A stretch of 64,000 nucleotides of DNA from Bifidobacterium samirii (GTDB lineage Bacteria > Actinomycetota > Actinomycetes > Actinomycetales > Bifidobacteriaceae): positions 186,001 through 250,000 of the forward strand of contig NZ_QXGK01000001.1 in the NCBI RefSeq assembly GCF_003952945.1, in the 5' to 3' direction. The position numbers were made by a program, and so were the translations under genes. The notes beneath the pieces were generated by a model. That model did not search any database, was not told the DNA's origin, and saw only the letters and a list, made by a program, of their open reading frames with translations. Of the stretch, positions 54,346 to 62,060 are shown piece by piece; positions within the stretch are counted from its first letter, which is position 1, and each line of letters begins with the position of its first letter.

Positions 54346-55727
54346 CCGACGATTCGATCGACCCGCTGTACGCGGCCGCCCATCCGGCGCCGCTGACCGA
54401 CGTGACGCTGTACAGCGCGCCGATGATCATCCCCGTGACCGGTCCGGTGATCCTCGACGGCGCGGTCGCCGTGTCCGGGGCGCGCGTCGTGCACGTGGGC
54501 ACGCGCCGCTGGGTGCTCGACGCCCTGCGGCAGGACATGGCGCCGCACGCGCGACTGGAGGAGCGGCATTGGCACGGCGTGATCACGCCCGGCCTGATCA
54601 ACGCGCACACGCACCTGCAGTACACGGACATGGCCGACGTGGGCCAGGGCTCGTATTCGAGCTTCCATGACTGGGAGCTGGGATTCGACCGGGTGTACGA
54701 GACGCTGGGCGACGGCTCGTGGAAGGCGTCGGCCGAACGCGGCGCGCGCATGATGGTCGAGGCTGGCACGACGGCCGCCGCCGACATCGTGACCGACGCG
54801 GAGGCGGCGGGCGCGCTCGCCGCGGAGGGCATGCACGGCGTCGCGTACTGGGAGGTCATGAACTGGCGCAACGACGACTGGCGCACCGTCGGTCTGGGCA
54901 GGCTCGTCGAGCATCTCGACCGTATGCGCCGCATCGACCTGCCGAGCGTGGGCATCAGCCCGCACGCCCCGTACACGCTGGAGACGGGCCCGTTCGTCGA
55001 CCTGCCCGACATCGCCCGTCAGCTCGACATGCGTCTGCACATCCACCTGGCCGAAACGCCGATGGAGGCGGGCGAGCGCGAGGCGACGCTCTCGACGTAT
55101 TCGACCGCGTCGTGGCGCGACGACGACTGGGCCAGCTACCAGCAGCTCAAGGACGCCGGCAAGGGCGCATCCGCGATTCAGTTCCTCGACCAGCTCGGCT
55201 CGCTCGGCCCCGACGTGCATATCGCGCACGGCGTGTGGGCGGACGCCGAGGACCGTCGCATCCTGCGCCAGCGCGGCGTGGGCGTCGCCCTGTGCCCGCG
55301 GTCGAACCGGATCACCGTCACCGGCAAGGACGCGCCGATCCGCGAATATCTGGAGGAGGGCAACCTGCTGGCCGTCGGCACCGACTCGCTGTCCAGCTCG
55401 CCGTCGCTCGACGTGCTCGACGACGCGGCGATGCTGTACGACCTGGCCCGCGAACAGGGGTATACGCGCGACGATCTGACGCATCGGATCATCCGCATGC
55501 TCACGCTCGGCGGCGCGCAGGAACTCGGCATGCACGTGGGCGCGGGCCGCATCGGCCAGATCAACGCGGGCGCGACCGCCGACCTCGCGTTCTTCGACAT
55601 CCCCGTGTACGTGGCCACGCCGCGCGGCATCGAGGACACGCTCGACGTGCTCGTCCGCCACGGCGCGGGCACGAACCGGGCCACCGTCATCTCCGGCCGC
55701 GTCGTGTACAACGACCGCGCGTGGTGA
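54342..55727 (+). CDS. Amidohydrolase, MTA/SAH-deaminase (TrzA/MtaD) type
   Basis: The 461-residue protein has the metal-dependent amidohydrolase layout. HxH at His89-His91 in INAHTHLQ, then RLHIHLAET, DVHIAHGVWA and the Asp in VGTDSLSSSPSLDV complete the mononuclear metal site. This is the branch that deaminates 5'-methylthioadenosine, SAH, 5'-deoxyadenosine, guanine or aminofutalosine. The ATG overlaps the SAHH-like stop by 4 nt (ATGA), so the products are made together. SAH or its relatives are the most likely substrates; guanine-like or futalosine-type substrates cannot be excluded. Confidence 0.85.
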   Translation: MTDDSIDPLYAAAHPAPLTDVTLYSAPMIIPVTGPVILDGAVAVSGARVVHVGTRRWVLDALRQDMAPHARLEERHWHGVITPGLINAHTHLQYTDMADVGQGSYSSFHDWELGFDRVYETLGDGSWKASAERGARMMVEAGTTAAADIVTDAEAAGALAAEGMHGVAYWEVMNWRNDDWRTVGLGRLVEHLDRMRRIDLPSVGISPHAPYTLETGPFVDLPDIARQLDMRLHIHLAETPMEAGEREATLSTYSTASWRDDDWASYQQLKDAGKGASAIQFLDQLGSLGPDVHIAHGVWADAEDRRILRQRGVGVALCPRSNRITVTGKDAPIREYLEEGNLLAVGTDSLSSSPSLDVLDDAAMLYDLAREQGYTRDDLTHRIIRMLTLGGAQELGMHVGAGRIGQINAGATADLAFFDIPVYVATPRGIEDTLDVLVRHGAGTNRATVISGRVVYNDRAW

Positions 55728-55800
55728 CGTTCCGCGGCGTTCCCCGACAATCCGCGGCATTCCGCGAACCGACCAACCAACGAAACGAAAGGAGCATCCG

Positions 55801-56289
55801 ATGAGCATCGCATTGGAGGACATGAGCGACTACGCGCGCGGCGTCGTCGAACGGCTGGGCCTCGAAGCCCATCCGGAGGGCGGCTGGTACGTGCGCGACT
55901 GGCAGTCGCCGCACCCGCACGAGGCGTCCGGCCGGCCGCTCGCATCCCTGATCTACTTCCTGCTGCCGGAAGGCGACGCGAGCGCCTGGCACAAGGTCGA
56001 CGCCGACGAGATCTGGCTGTGGCACGGCCCGGCGCCCGTCACGCTGGAGCTGGGCGGCGACGGCGACGCCCCGGCCGCCGACCCGGCCGCGCGCACGAGC
56101 GTCACGCTCGGCGCCGGCATCTCGGACGCGGCCGGCGATGGCGCTGACGGAGACGGCCAGCCGACGCCGGCCGGCCATGCGATCGTGCCCGCCGGCGTCT
56201 GGCAGCGCACCGTCCCCGGCAAGGGCGACGCGCTCGTCTCCTGCGTCGTCTCCCCCGGCTTCACGTTCGACGGATTCGTCCTCGAATAG
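55801..56289 (+). CDS. DUF985-type cupin
   Basis: The 162-residue protein begins with the DUF985 pattern LGLEAHPEGGWYVRDWQS, followed by SLIYFLLPEGDASAWHKVDADEIWLWHGP, the cupin metal-site region with His and Glu, and PAGVWQRTVP. DUF985 proteins are small RmlC-like cupins of unknown activity. A ~40-residue acidic Ala/Asp/Gly insertion sits in a loop at about 98-125. AAAGGAG lies 8 nt before the ATG, 73 nt after the amidohydrolase stop, so it is probably the last gene of the radA-led operon. Confidence 0.85.
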   Translation: MSIALEDMSDYARGVVERLGLEAHPEGGWYVRDWQSPHPHEASGRPLASLIYFLLPEGDASAWHKVDADEIWLWHGPAPVTLELGGDGDAPAADPAARTSVTLGAGISDAAGDGADGDGQPTPAGHAIVPAGVWQRTVPGKGDALVSCVVSPGFTFDGFVLE

Positions 56290-56491
56290 CCGACCCGCCG
56301 GCCGGCGTCCGACATGCGGTCAGCCGGCCGGCATACCCGCCCATCCGCCCGGCCGGCTGACCGGCCGGCGCATTATAGTGGTCCCCGTCACGCCGTCACC
56401 GGCAACCGGCCCACGCGACCGCGGCGACCCCGCGACGACCATCCGCAACGGACCCGACGGGTCCTGGAGACCCCAAGAAGAGAGCGAACCC

Positions 56492-57361
56492 ATGACCTTC
56501 ACCCGCCGCGCCATCATGCGCACCATCGCCGCCGGCCTGTCCGCCGCGGCGCTCGTCTTCACCGCCGCCTGCGGCTCCGCCGACAACACGTCCGGCGACG
56601 ACACCGCCACCGACGCCAACGACATCACCCAGCTGACCGTCACCCCCGGCACGCTGACCATCGCCACCGGCGACCCGGCGTACGAGCCGTGGGTCATGAA
56701 CGACGACCCCGAGTCCGGCGAAGGCTACGAGGCCGCCCTCGCCTACGCCGTGGCCGACAAGCTCGGCTTCGACAAGGACCACGTCACGTGGGTGCGCACC
56801 ACGTTCGACTCCGCCATCGCGCCCGGCGCCAAGGACTGGGACATGAACATCCAGCAGTTCGGCATCACCGACGAACGCCGCAACGCCGTCGACTTCTCCT
56901 CCGCCTACTTCAAGGACACCCGCTCCGTCATCGTCAAGAAGGACGGCAAGTACGCGTCCGCGACCAGCCTCGCCGACCTCAAGGGCGCGGTCATCGGCGC
57001 GACCGTCGGCACGCAGGGCTACACGTACGCTAAGGAGATGATCACCGACGACGTGCAGACCTTCAACGACGACGCCTCCCTCGCCCAGGCGCTCGACTCC
57101 GGCCAGATCGACGCGCTCGTCGCCGACACCACCGTGTGCGTGTACATGGTCTCCTCCGAGCAGGTCAAGGACGGCGTGGTCGTCGGCCGCATCGCCGGCT
57201 CCGAAGACAAGGACGGCATGGGCATCGTGCTGCCCAAGGACTCCAAGCTGACCGACGCGACCAGCAAGGCCGTCGACGCGCTCGAAGCCGACGGCACCCT
57301 CAAGCAGCTGCAGGACAAGTGGCTGGCCGAATACACCAGCGACCTGACCGAACTCAAGTAA
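56492..57361 (+). CDS. Amino-acid ABC transporter substrate-binding lipoprotein
   Basis: The 289-residue precursor has a lipoprotein signal with lipobox FTAAC (Cys27) and a family 3 solute-binding fold: GTLTIATGDPAYEPWV, GEGYEAALAYAVADKLG, FDSAIAPGAKDWDMNIQQFGIT and VGTQGYTYAKEM. These bind polar amino acids outside the cell. AAGAAGAGAG precedes the ATG at 56492. The permease and ATPase genes follow after a terminator at 57376, which would let the binding protein be made in excess. Confidence 0.93.
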   Translation: MTFTRRAIMRTIAAGLSAAALVFTAACGSADNTSGDDTATDANDITQLTVTPGTLTIATGDPAYEPWVMNDDPESGEGYEAALAYAVADKLGFDKDHVTWVRTTFDSAIAPGAKDWDMNIQQFGITDERRNAVDFSSAYFKDTRSVIVKKDGKYASATSLADLKGAVIGATVGTQGYTYAKEMITDDVQTFNDDASLAQALDSGQIDALVADTTVCVYMVSSEQVKDGVVVGRIAGSEDKDGMGIVLPKDSKLTDATSKAVDALEADGTLKQLQDKWLAEYTSDLTELK

Positions 57362-57375
57362 CCTTCCCCTTTCCC

Positions 57376-57409
57376 GAACCGGGGCCGGCGTGACGACCGG
57401 CCCCGGTTC
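57376..57409 (+). terminator. Internal terminator between binding-protein and permease genes
   Basis: GAACCGGGGCCGG and CCGGCCCCGGTTC form an exact 13 bp stem with an 8 nt loop followed by CGTCTT. It probably lets only part of the transcripts reach the permease. Confidence 0.8.
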
Positions 57410-57526
57410 CGTCTTCCGGGATGGACGGGGCGTGACGGCGTCGCTTCGACGCCATCACGCCGATGAGACGCCGTCCCGTCCATCCCGCACCCACCGACCC
57501 ACCGAATCCACCGCGAAGGGCCCACC

Positions 57527-58402
57527 ATGGTATCCGAATCCACCACCACCGCCGACGCGACGCCGCCGGTCAGCGCGGTCGAACAGGACCGCCGCGCCTA
57601 CCGCCGACGCCAGCAGCTCAAATCGGTCGCCGTCAGCCTCGTCAGCACCATCGCGCTCGTCGCGATCGTCGTCATCGGACTCAAGATGTCCCCCGGCTGG
57701 CCGCGCGTCAAGCAGACGTTCTTCTCCCCCGAATACTTCGCCAAGGCCTTCCCCGACCTGCTCAAGGGCCTGTGGCTCAACCTCAAGGTGCTCGCCGTCG
57801 CCGTCGTCGGCGTCGCCATCTTCGGCACGCTCATCGCGCTCGTACGCACCAGCCGCAACCCCGTCATGTTCCCGCTCCGGGCGCTCGCCGCACTGTACAC
57901 GACCGTCATGCGCGGCATCCCGATGATCGTGCTGCTCTACCTGATCGGCTTCGGCATCCCCGGACTGGGCCTGTTCGGCCGCATCGACCCGGCGATCCTC
58001 GGCACGATCGCCGTGGTCATGGGCTACAGCGCGTACGTGGCCGAGGTGCTGCGCGCCGGCTTCAACGACGTGCACCCCTCCCAGCGCGCCTCCGCCCGCT
58101 CCCTGGGCCTGACCGCCGGGCAGACCACGTGGATGGTCGTCATCCCGCAGGCGCTGCGCAAGGTCGCGCCCGCCCTGATGAACGACTTCATCTCCATGCA
58201 GAAGGACGTGGGCCTCATCTCGGTGCTGGGCGCGGTCGACGCGGTGCGCGCCGCCCAGATCGAGGTGGCCAGCTCCTACAACTTCACCCCGTACGTGGCC
58301 GCCAGCCTGCTGTTCATCCTGATGAGCGTCCCGTTCATCCTGCTGAACGACTGGTATTCGGAGCGGCTGCGCAAGCGCGAACTGAGCGGAGGCACGGTAT
58401 GA
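57527..58402 (+). CDS. Amino-acid ABC transporter permease (HisM type)
   Basis: The 291-residue protein has a ~35-residue basic N-terminal region, one leading membrane helix (SLVSTIALVAIVVIGL) and the five-helix BPD_transp_1 core. The ATPase-docking EAA loop is EVLRAGFNDVHPSQRASARSLG and the early GLWLNLKVLAVAV strip is typical of polar amino-acid permeases. Its stop overlaps the ATPase start by 4 nt (ATGA). A single permease gene suggests a homodimeric channel. Confidence 0.93.
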   Translation: MVSESTTTADATPPVSAVEQDRRAYRRRQQLKSVAVSLVSTIALVAIVVIGLKMSPGWPRVKQTFFSPEYFAKAFPDLLKGLWLNLKVLAVAVVGVAIFGTLIALVRTSRNPVMFPLRALAALYTTVMRGIPMIVLLYLIGFGIPGLGLFGRIDPAILGTIAVVMGYSAYVAEVLRAGFNDVHPSQRASARSLGLTAGQTTWMVVIPQALRKVAPALMNDFISMQKDVGLISVLGAVDAVRAAQIEVASSYNFTPYVAASLLFILMSVPFILLNDWYSERLRKRELSGGTV

Positions 58403-59232
58403 GCGGCATCATCGACGACAAGACCACCAACGGCGCGGCGGCGACCACGGCGCCTACCGGAACGTCCGACCCCACGGCGCGGCTCGTGGTCGACAATCCC
58501 GCGCCGGTGCTCCGGCTCGACGGCGTGCGCAAGTCGTTCGGCTCGACGCAGGTGCTGCGCGGCATCTCCTTCGAGGTGGCGCGCCACGAGGTCGTGGCCC
58601 TGCTCGGCCCGTCCGGTTCTGGCAAATCGACGCTGATGAAGTGCGTCAACCTGCTCGAACGCGTCGACGACGGCCAGATCTGGCTGGGCGACACCGACAT
58701 CACCGACCCGCGCGAAAATCAGGACCGCATCCGCGCGCGCATCGGCGTCGTCTTCCAGCAGTTCAACCTGTTCCCGCACATGACGGTGCTGCGCAACGTC
58801 ACCCTCGCCGCGATCAAGGTGCATCACTGGCAGCGCGACCGCGCCGAGGCGCGTGCGCTGGAACTGCTCGACCGCATCGGCATGCGCGCCAAGGCCAACG
58901 CCTACCCGGACCAGCTGTCGGGCGGCCAGCAGCAGCGCGTCGCGATCGCCCGCGCGCTCATGACCGATCCGGAGCTGCTGCTGCTCGACGAGATCACGTC
59001 CGCGCTCGACCCGATGCTCGTGGGCGAGGTGCTCAACATGGTCACCGAACTCAAGGCGCAGGGCACGACGATCCTCATGGCCACGCACGAGATGAGCTTC
59101 GCGCACGAGGCCGCCGACCGGATCGTGCTCATGCGCGGCGGCGTCATCGCCGAGAACGGCACGCCGCAGCAGGTCATGGACGAGTCCGACGACCCCGCCA
59201 CGCGCGAGTTCTTCGCCCACTTCCGTCACTGA
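58399..59232 (+). CDS. Amino-acid ABC transporter ATP-binding protein
   Basis: The 277-residue protein has a disordered ~35-residue N-terminus, then a GlnQ/HisP-type ATPase. Walker A is GPSGSGKST, the Q-loop lies in VFQQFNLFPHMT, the signature is LSGGQQQRVAIARAL, Walker B is LLLLDEITSALDP and the H-loop is MATHEMSFA. It completes the binding protein-permease-ATPase set of a polar amino-acid importer. The third repeat array begins 20 nt past its stop. Confidence 0.95.
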   Translation: MSGIIDDKTTNGAAATTAPTGTSDPTARLVVDNPAPVLRLDGVRKSFGSTQVLRGISFEVARHEVVALLGPSGSGKSTLMKCVNLLERVDDGQIWLGDTDITDPRENQDRIRARIGVVFQQFNLFPHMTVLRNVTLAAIKVHHWQRDRAEARALELLDRIGMRAKANAYPDQLSGGQQQRVAIARALMTDPELLLLDEITSALDPMLVGEVLNMVTELKAQGTTILMATHEMSFAHEAADRIVLMRGGVIAENGTPQQVMDESDDPATREFFAHFRH

Positions 59233-59252
59233 GGGCGACTCAGCCCCACCAG

Positions 59253-59604
59253 TGTGCGGATTGCGACGCAACAGGGCCTGTTTGCGTCGCAATCCGCACA
59301 CGATTCCCGGTCTATATACGAATGGCGACGCAACACACTCCTGTTGCGTCGCCGTTCGTATATGATTCCCGTTCCGATAACAGGTTGCGACGCCAAACAG
59401 CCCTATTTGCGTCGCAATCTGCATATGTTCCCGTTCCGTGAACGAACGACGACGCGCCCCGTTGCGTCGCCGTTTGTATGTGATGACGTCCCGATATGCG
59501 AATCCCGTCGCAGGCAGGTCTGTCTGCGACGGGATTCGTTCACGATCCTGACTTTCTATGCGGATTGCGACGCAACACGGTCCGTTTGCGTCGCAATCCG
59601 CATA
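59253..59604. repeat. Hairpin-repeat array 3 (family B), six units, 61 nt period
   Basis: Units start near 59253, 59314, 59377, 59438, 59496 and 59557. The first has perfect 19 nt arms (TGTGCGGATTGCGACGCAA at 59253-59271, complement at 59282-59300); the last has equally perfect arms at 59557-59575 and 59586-59604. The fifth has different arms, CGAATCCCGTCGCAG / CTGCGACGGGATTCG, changed on both sides so pairing is kept. Linkers of ~13 nt share GATTCCCGTTCC. A half unit follows at about 59620. The 421 nt gap to ribF has no gene. Confidence 0.93.
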
Positions 59605-59653
59605 TGATTCGGTCCGATTGCACGGATTGCGTCACGACCTCACCGTGATCGCG

Positions 59654-60892
59654 TCACGCGGTGAGGCGGCGCGTCTCCTCCACGTTGCGTGCCAGCTCGT
59701 CCTTGAGCGCGTCGACGCCGTCGAAGCGCACCTGCGGACGCAGGAATCCGGCGAATTCGACGCGCACGCGGTGGCCGTACAGTTCCAGCCAGTCGTCGGC
59801 GATAGCGTACGCCTCGACGACGCGGTCGGCCAGTCCGGTCTCCTCGTTGAATGTCGGCTTCGTGCCGATCGAGATCGCGGCGGGCCAGCGGTGCGGCGAA
59901 TCGGCGGCCAGACGCGCCGCGATGTCGTCATCGGCAACGTCGGCGGAGACGACGTCGGCGGAAGCCGCGTCGGCAGCCGTATCATCGGCAGCAACATCGC
60001 CCAAACCCATGTCGACGAGCCAGCCGGCGTACACGCCGTCGACCGGCAGGTAGCCGTCGGCGCCGGCCGCGTCGATGTTGGCGGTCGGGAAGCCGATCGT
60101 GCGGCCGCGCTCCTCGCCGTGCACGACGGTGCCTTCGATCGCGTGCGCGTGGCCGAGCACGTCGTTGGCGGCGATGATGCGCCCCTGCGACAGCAGGTAG
60201 CGCACGTTGGTGGAGCTCCAGACGCGGTGGAGCAGCGCCTGGCGCTTCTTGCTCCACGCGCGCAGTTCGGCCTTGGTCATGCCGGCGGTCGGGTCGGCCG
60301 GTTCGCCGGGCTCGCTGGGGGCCTGCGGCTGCGCGTTGAAGGGGATGCGCACGGTGCCGGGGCCGCGGTCGTCGACCACGTCGAGTTCGAACACGCCGGT
60401 CGCGGCGGCGAGCGTGGCGATGGCCTTCACGTCGCCGGCGCGGTCCTTGCCCATCGCCGCGTCGGAGCCGAGCACGAGCGTGCGCATGCCGAGCTTGCCG
60501 ACCAGCTGGCCGAGGAAGAAGCGGAACGATTTGCCGGCGAACGCCATCGTGTAGTGCACGAGCATCACGTGGTCGACGCCGAGGTCGCGCATGCGGCGCA
60601 GGCGATCGTCGACGCCGCTGACGGCCTGCGGGTCGTGCATGCCGGCGGGCATGTCGGCGCCGTCGTGGGCGGCGGCGTAGCGGTGGGCGGCGGCCGGGCG
60701 CGGGTCGAACAGCACGACCACGGAGAACGCGTCGTGCCGCTTGGCCAGTTCGACGACGCGGCCGATCACCGCCTGATGGCCCTGATGCATGCCGTCGAAC
60801 GCGCCGACGGTGACGACGGCCTTGCGGTCGTCGCTCAGCGTCGGCCATGCGACCAGACCGGTGGAATCGGGAGTGAGTCGGGTGATGTTCAT
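59654..60892 (-). CDS. ribF: Bifunctional riboflavin kinase/FAD synthetase
   Basis: RibF makes FMN and then FAD. The 412-residue protein has an N-terminal FMN adenylyltransferase domain (VTVGAFDGMHQGHQ, VVVLFDPRP, LGSDAAMGKDRAGD) and a C-terminal riboflavin kinase domain (GRTIGFPTANID, PVDGVYAGW, AISIGTKPTFN, VEAYAIADDWLELYGHRVRVEF). A ~35-residue Asp/Ala-rich insertion interrupts the kinase domain at about 300-335. The ATG at 60892 is the family start. It usually follows truB directly, but here a lipoprotein gene lies between. Confidence 0.95.
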   Translation of the reverse strand: MNITRLTPDSTGLVAWPTLSDDRKAVVTVGAFDGMHQGHQAVIGRVVELAKRHDAFSVVVLFDPRPAAAHRYAAAHDGADMPAGMHDPQAVSGVDDRLRRMRDLGVDHVMLVHYTMAFAGKSFRFFLGQLVGKLGMRTLVLGSDAAMGKDRAGDVKAIATLAAATGVFELDVVDDRGPGTVRIPFNAQPQAPSEPGEPADPTAGMTKAELRAWSKKRQALLHRVWSSTNVRYLLSQGRIIAANDVLGHAHAIEGTVVHGEERGRTIGFPTANIDAAGADGYLPVDGVYAGWLVDMGLGDVAADDTAADAASADVVSADVADDDIAARLAADSPHRWPAAISIGTKPTFNEETGLADRVVEAYAIADDWLELYGHRVRVEFAGFLRPQVRFDGVDALKDELARNVEETRRLTA

Positions 60893-61034
60893 GCTGTCCT
60901 CAAGTCCAATGCTCTACGATGCGAAATACCGCCCCAACTCTAGCAGTAGGCCTCGCACCATGCCGCGGGTACCGGGACGGAACCGAAAACGACTCCGCCC
61001 CCACTGTGCCGTTATGCCTTGCACGGGCCAGAGG

Positions 61035-61742
61035 TCAATCCTCGCTGCCCCATGGAAACGTGAAGTCGGTGTCATTGGCAGCCAGACATCCCCGCACCTC
61101 GGCCGAGTTCAGATCAAGAATCATGTCCGGCGCAGGAGCGTTATGATTCCACAGGTCTCGTTCCTCCCGGTATTGCGCGATGGTGTACGACTGAGGAACC
61201 AACTCGGCGCGTCTCAGACAGTCAACGGCCCCCTCGGAACGGTCGGCATACAGATTGGGATTACCGGCCTGTGCTTGATAGAACTCCTGAATGGCAATGA
61301 GATGAGCCGTCTTGCAAACGCTGCTGGCTTCCAATAATCGTTCCCCATACGCTATGTCACCGTTGTATTCCGGCGGCGCGGTAATGCTACCCCCTTGGTA
61401 CAGACCGTTCTCCAGCATGTAATAATCCGGCCGGGGATATCCGCTGTCAACAACGCACGAGGAGAAATCAGACCATGCTGCGGCATAGTCAGCGGCACTG
61501 ATCTCACCGGTCCGGGCTGCCTGCTCAAGCACCTCATACTGGGCCGGCGCCAGAACATCACCGTCTCGTTCCAACAACTGCTCGGCATACGCGGTAAACG
61601 ACGACGCCAATCGTTCACCAGTCCCGTCCGGAACCGCCGTATCCTCCGTCTGCCCGCCACAAGCGGCCAGCATCATCACGCACGCCAATACGCCACAAGC
61701 CGCTGCAACGCAGCGTCGTCGAGTGACTCCCATAGTCCGCAT
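61035..61742 (-). CDS. Lipoprotein of unknown function
   Basis: The 235-residue precursor has a lipoprotein signal with lipobox LAAC (MMLAACGGQ, Cys28). The mature part is helical and polar, with four further Cys residues (SSCVVDSG, SSVCKTAH, VDCLRR, RGCLAAN) that could form two disulfides. GGAGGG lies 8 nt before the ATG at 61742. GC is clearly below that of truB and ribF, between which it is inserted, suggesting acquisition. A 13 bp hairpin abuts the ribosome site, and the likely promoter contains a C8 tract. I do not recognise the family. Confidence 0.82.
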   Translation of the reverse strand: MRTMGVTRRRCVAAACGVLACVMMLAACGGQTEDTAVPDGTGERLASSFTAYAEQLLERDGDVLAPAQYEVLEQAARTGEISAADYAAAWSDFSSCVVDSGYPRPDYYMLENGLYQGGSITAPPEYNGDIAYGERLLEASSVCKTAHLIAIQEFYQAQAGNPNLYADRSEGAVDCLRRAELVPQSYTIAQYREERDLWNHNAPAPDMILDLNSAEVRGCLAANDTDFTFPWGSED

Positions 61743-61756
61743 CCTGTCATCCCTCC

Positions 61757-61792
61757 GTGATGGGCGTCATCATCGTCAATGACGCCCATCAC
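61757..61792 (-). promoter_or_regulatory. Leader hairpin abutting the lipoprotein ribosome site
   Basis: GTGATGGGCGTCA and TGACGCCCATCAC form an exact 13 bp stem with a 10 nt loop. It ends at 61757 and the GGAGGG site begins at 61756. It could modulate translation, or be a terminator for truB readthrough, though no T-run follows. Confidence 0.7.
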
Positions 61793-61875
61793 GGCACGCC
61801 GGTAGCACTTGCATGAACCTCAGGCCAGATATCCCCAAAAAATCGAAATACTGTATGCACCTTTGCCATAGCAAC

Positions 61876-61906
61876 AGTATAGCTAGTCGGGGGGGGCTCA
61901 AGTCAA
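61876..61906 (-). promoter_or_regulatory. Putative phase-variable promoter of the lipoprotein gene
   Basis: On the minus strand TTGACT (61906-61901) and TATACT (61881-61876) are 19 nt apart, and the spacer contains eight consecutive C (61896-61889). Loss of one or two C would bring the spacing to 18 or 17. The rest of the 318 nt gap between the lipoprotein gene and truB (61743-62060) contains only the leader hairpin and no gene. Confidence 0.55.
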
Positions 61907-62060
61907 GATAAGGAGTGTTAATCATAGCGTTTTGACCCGCCTGTGAGATGAAGGCCGGCAACAGTTTCTCAACGCGATGAGGTCCATCAGGGCAGATTGG
62001 CGGCTCTGCAAACACCTATCTGGATGATGAGGGGGCTGAAATGCGACCGTATCGTGCGGT

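Noticed and set aside
60893-61034. FMN riboswitch before ribF
   Set aside because: Only 142 nt separate ribF from the lipoprotein gene and I see none of the conserved FMN-aptamer segments.
61776-62015. A 79-residue minus-strand open frame between truB and the lipoprotein gene
   Set aside because: It overlaps the likely promoter and leader hairpin, has no ribosome site and no recognisable sequence.
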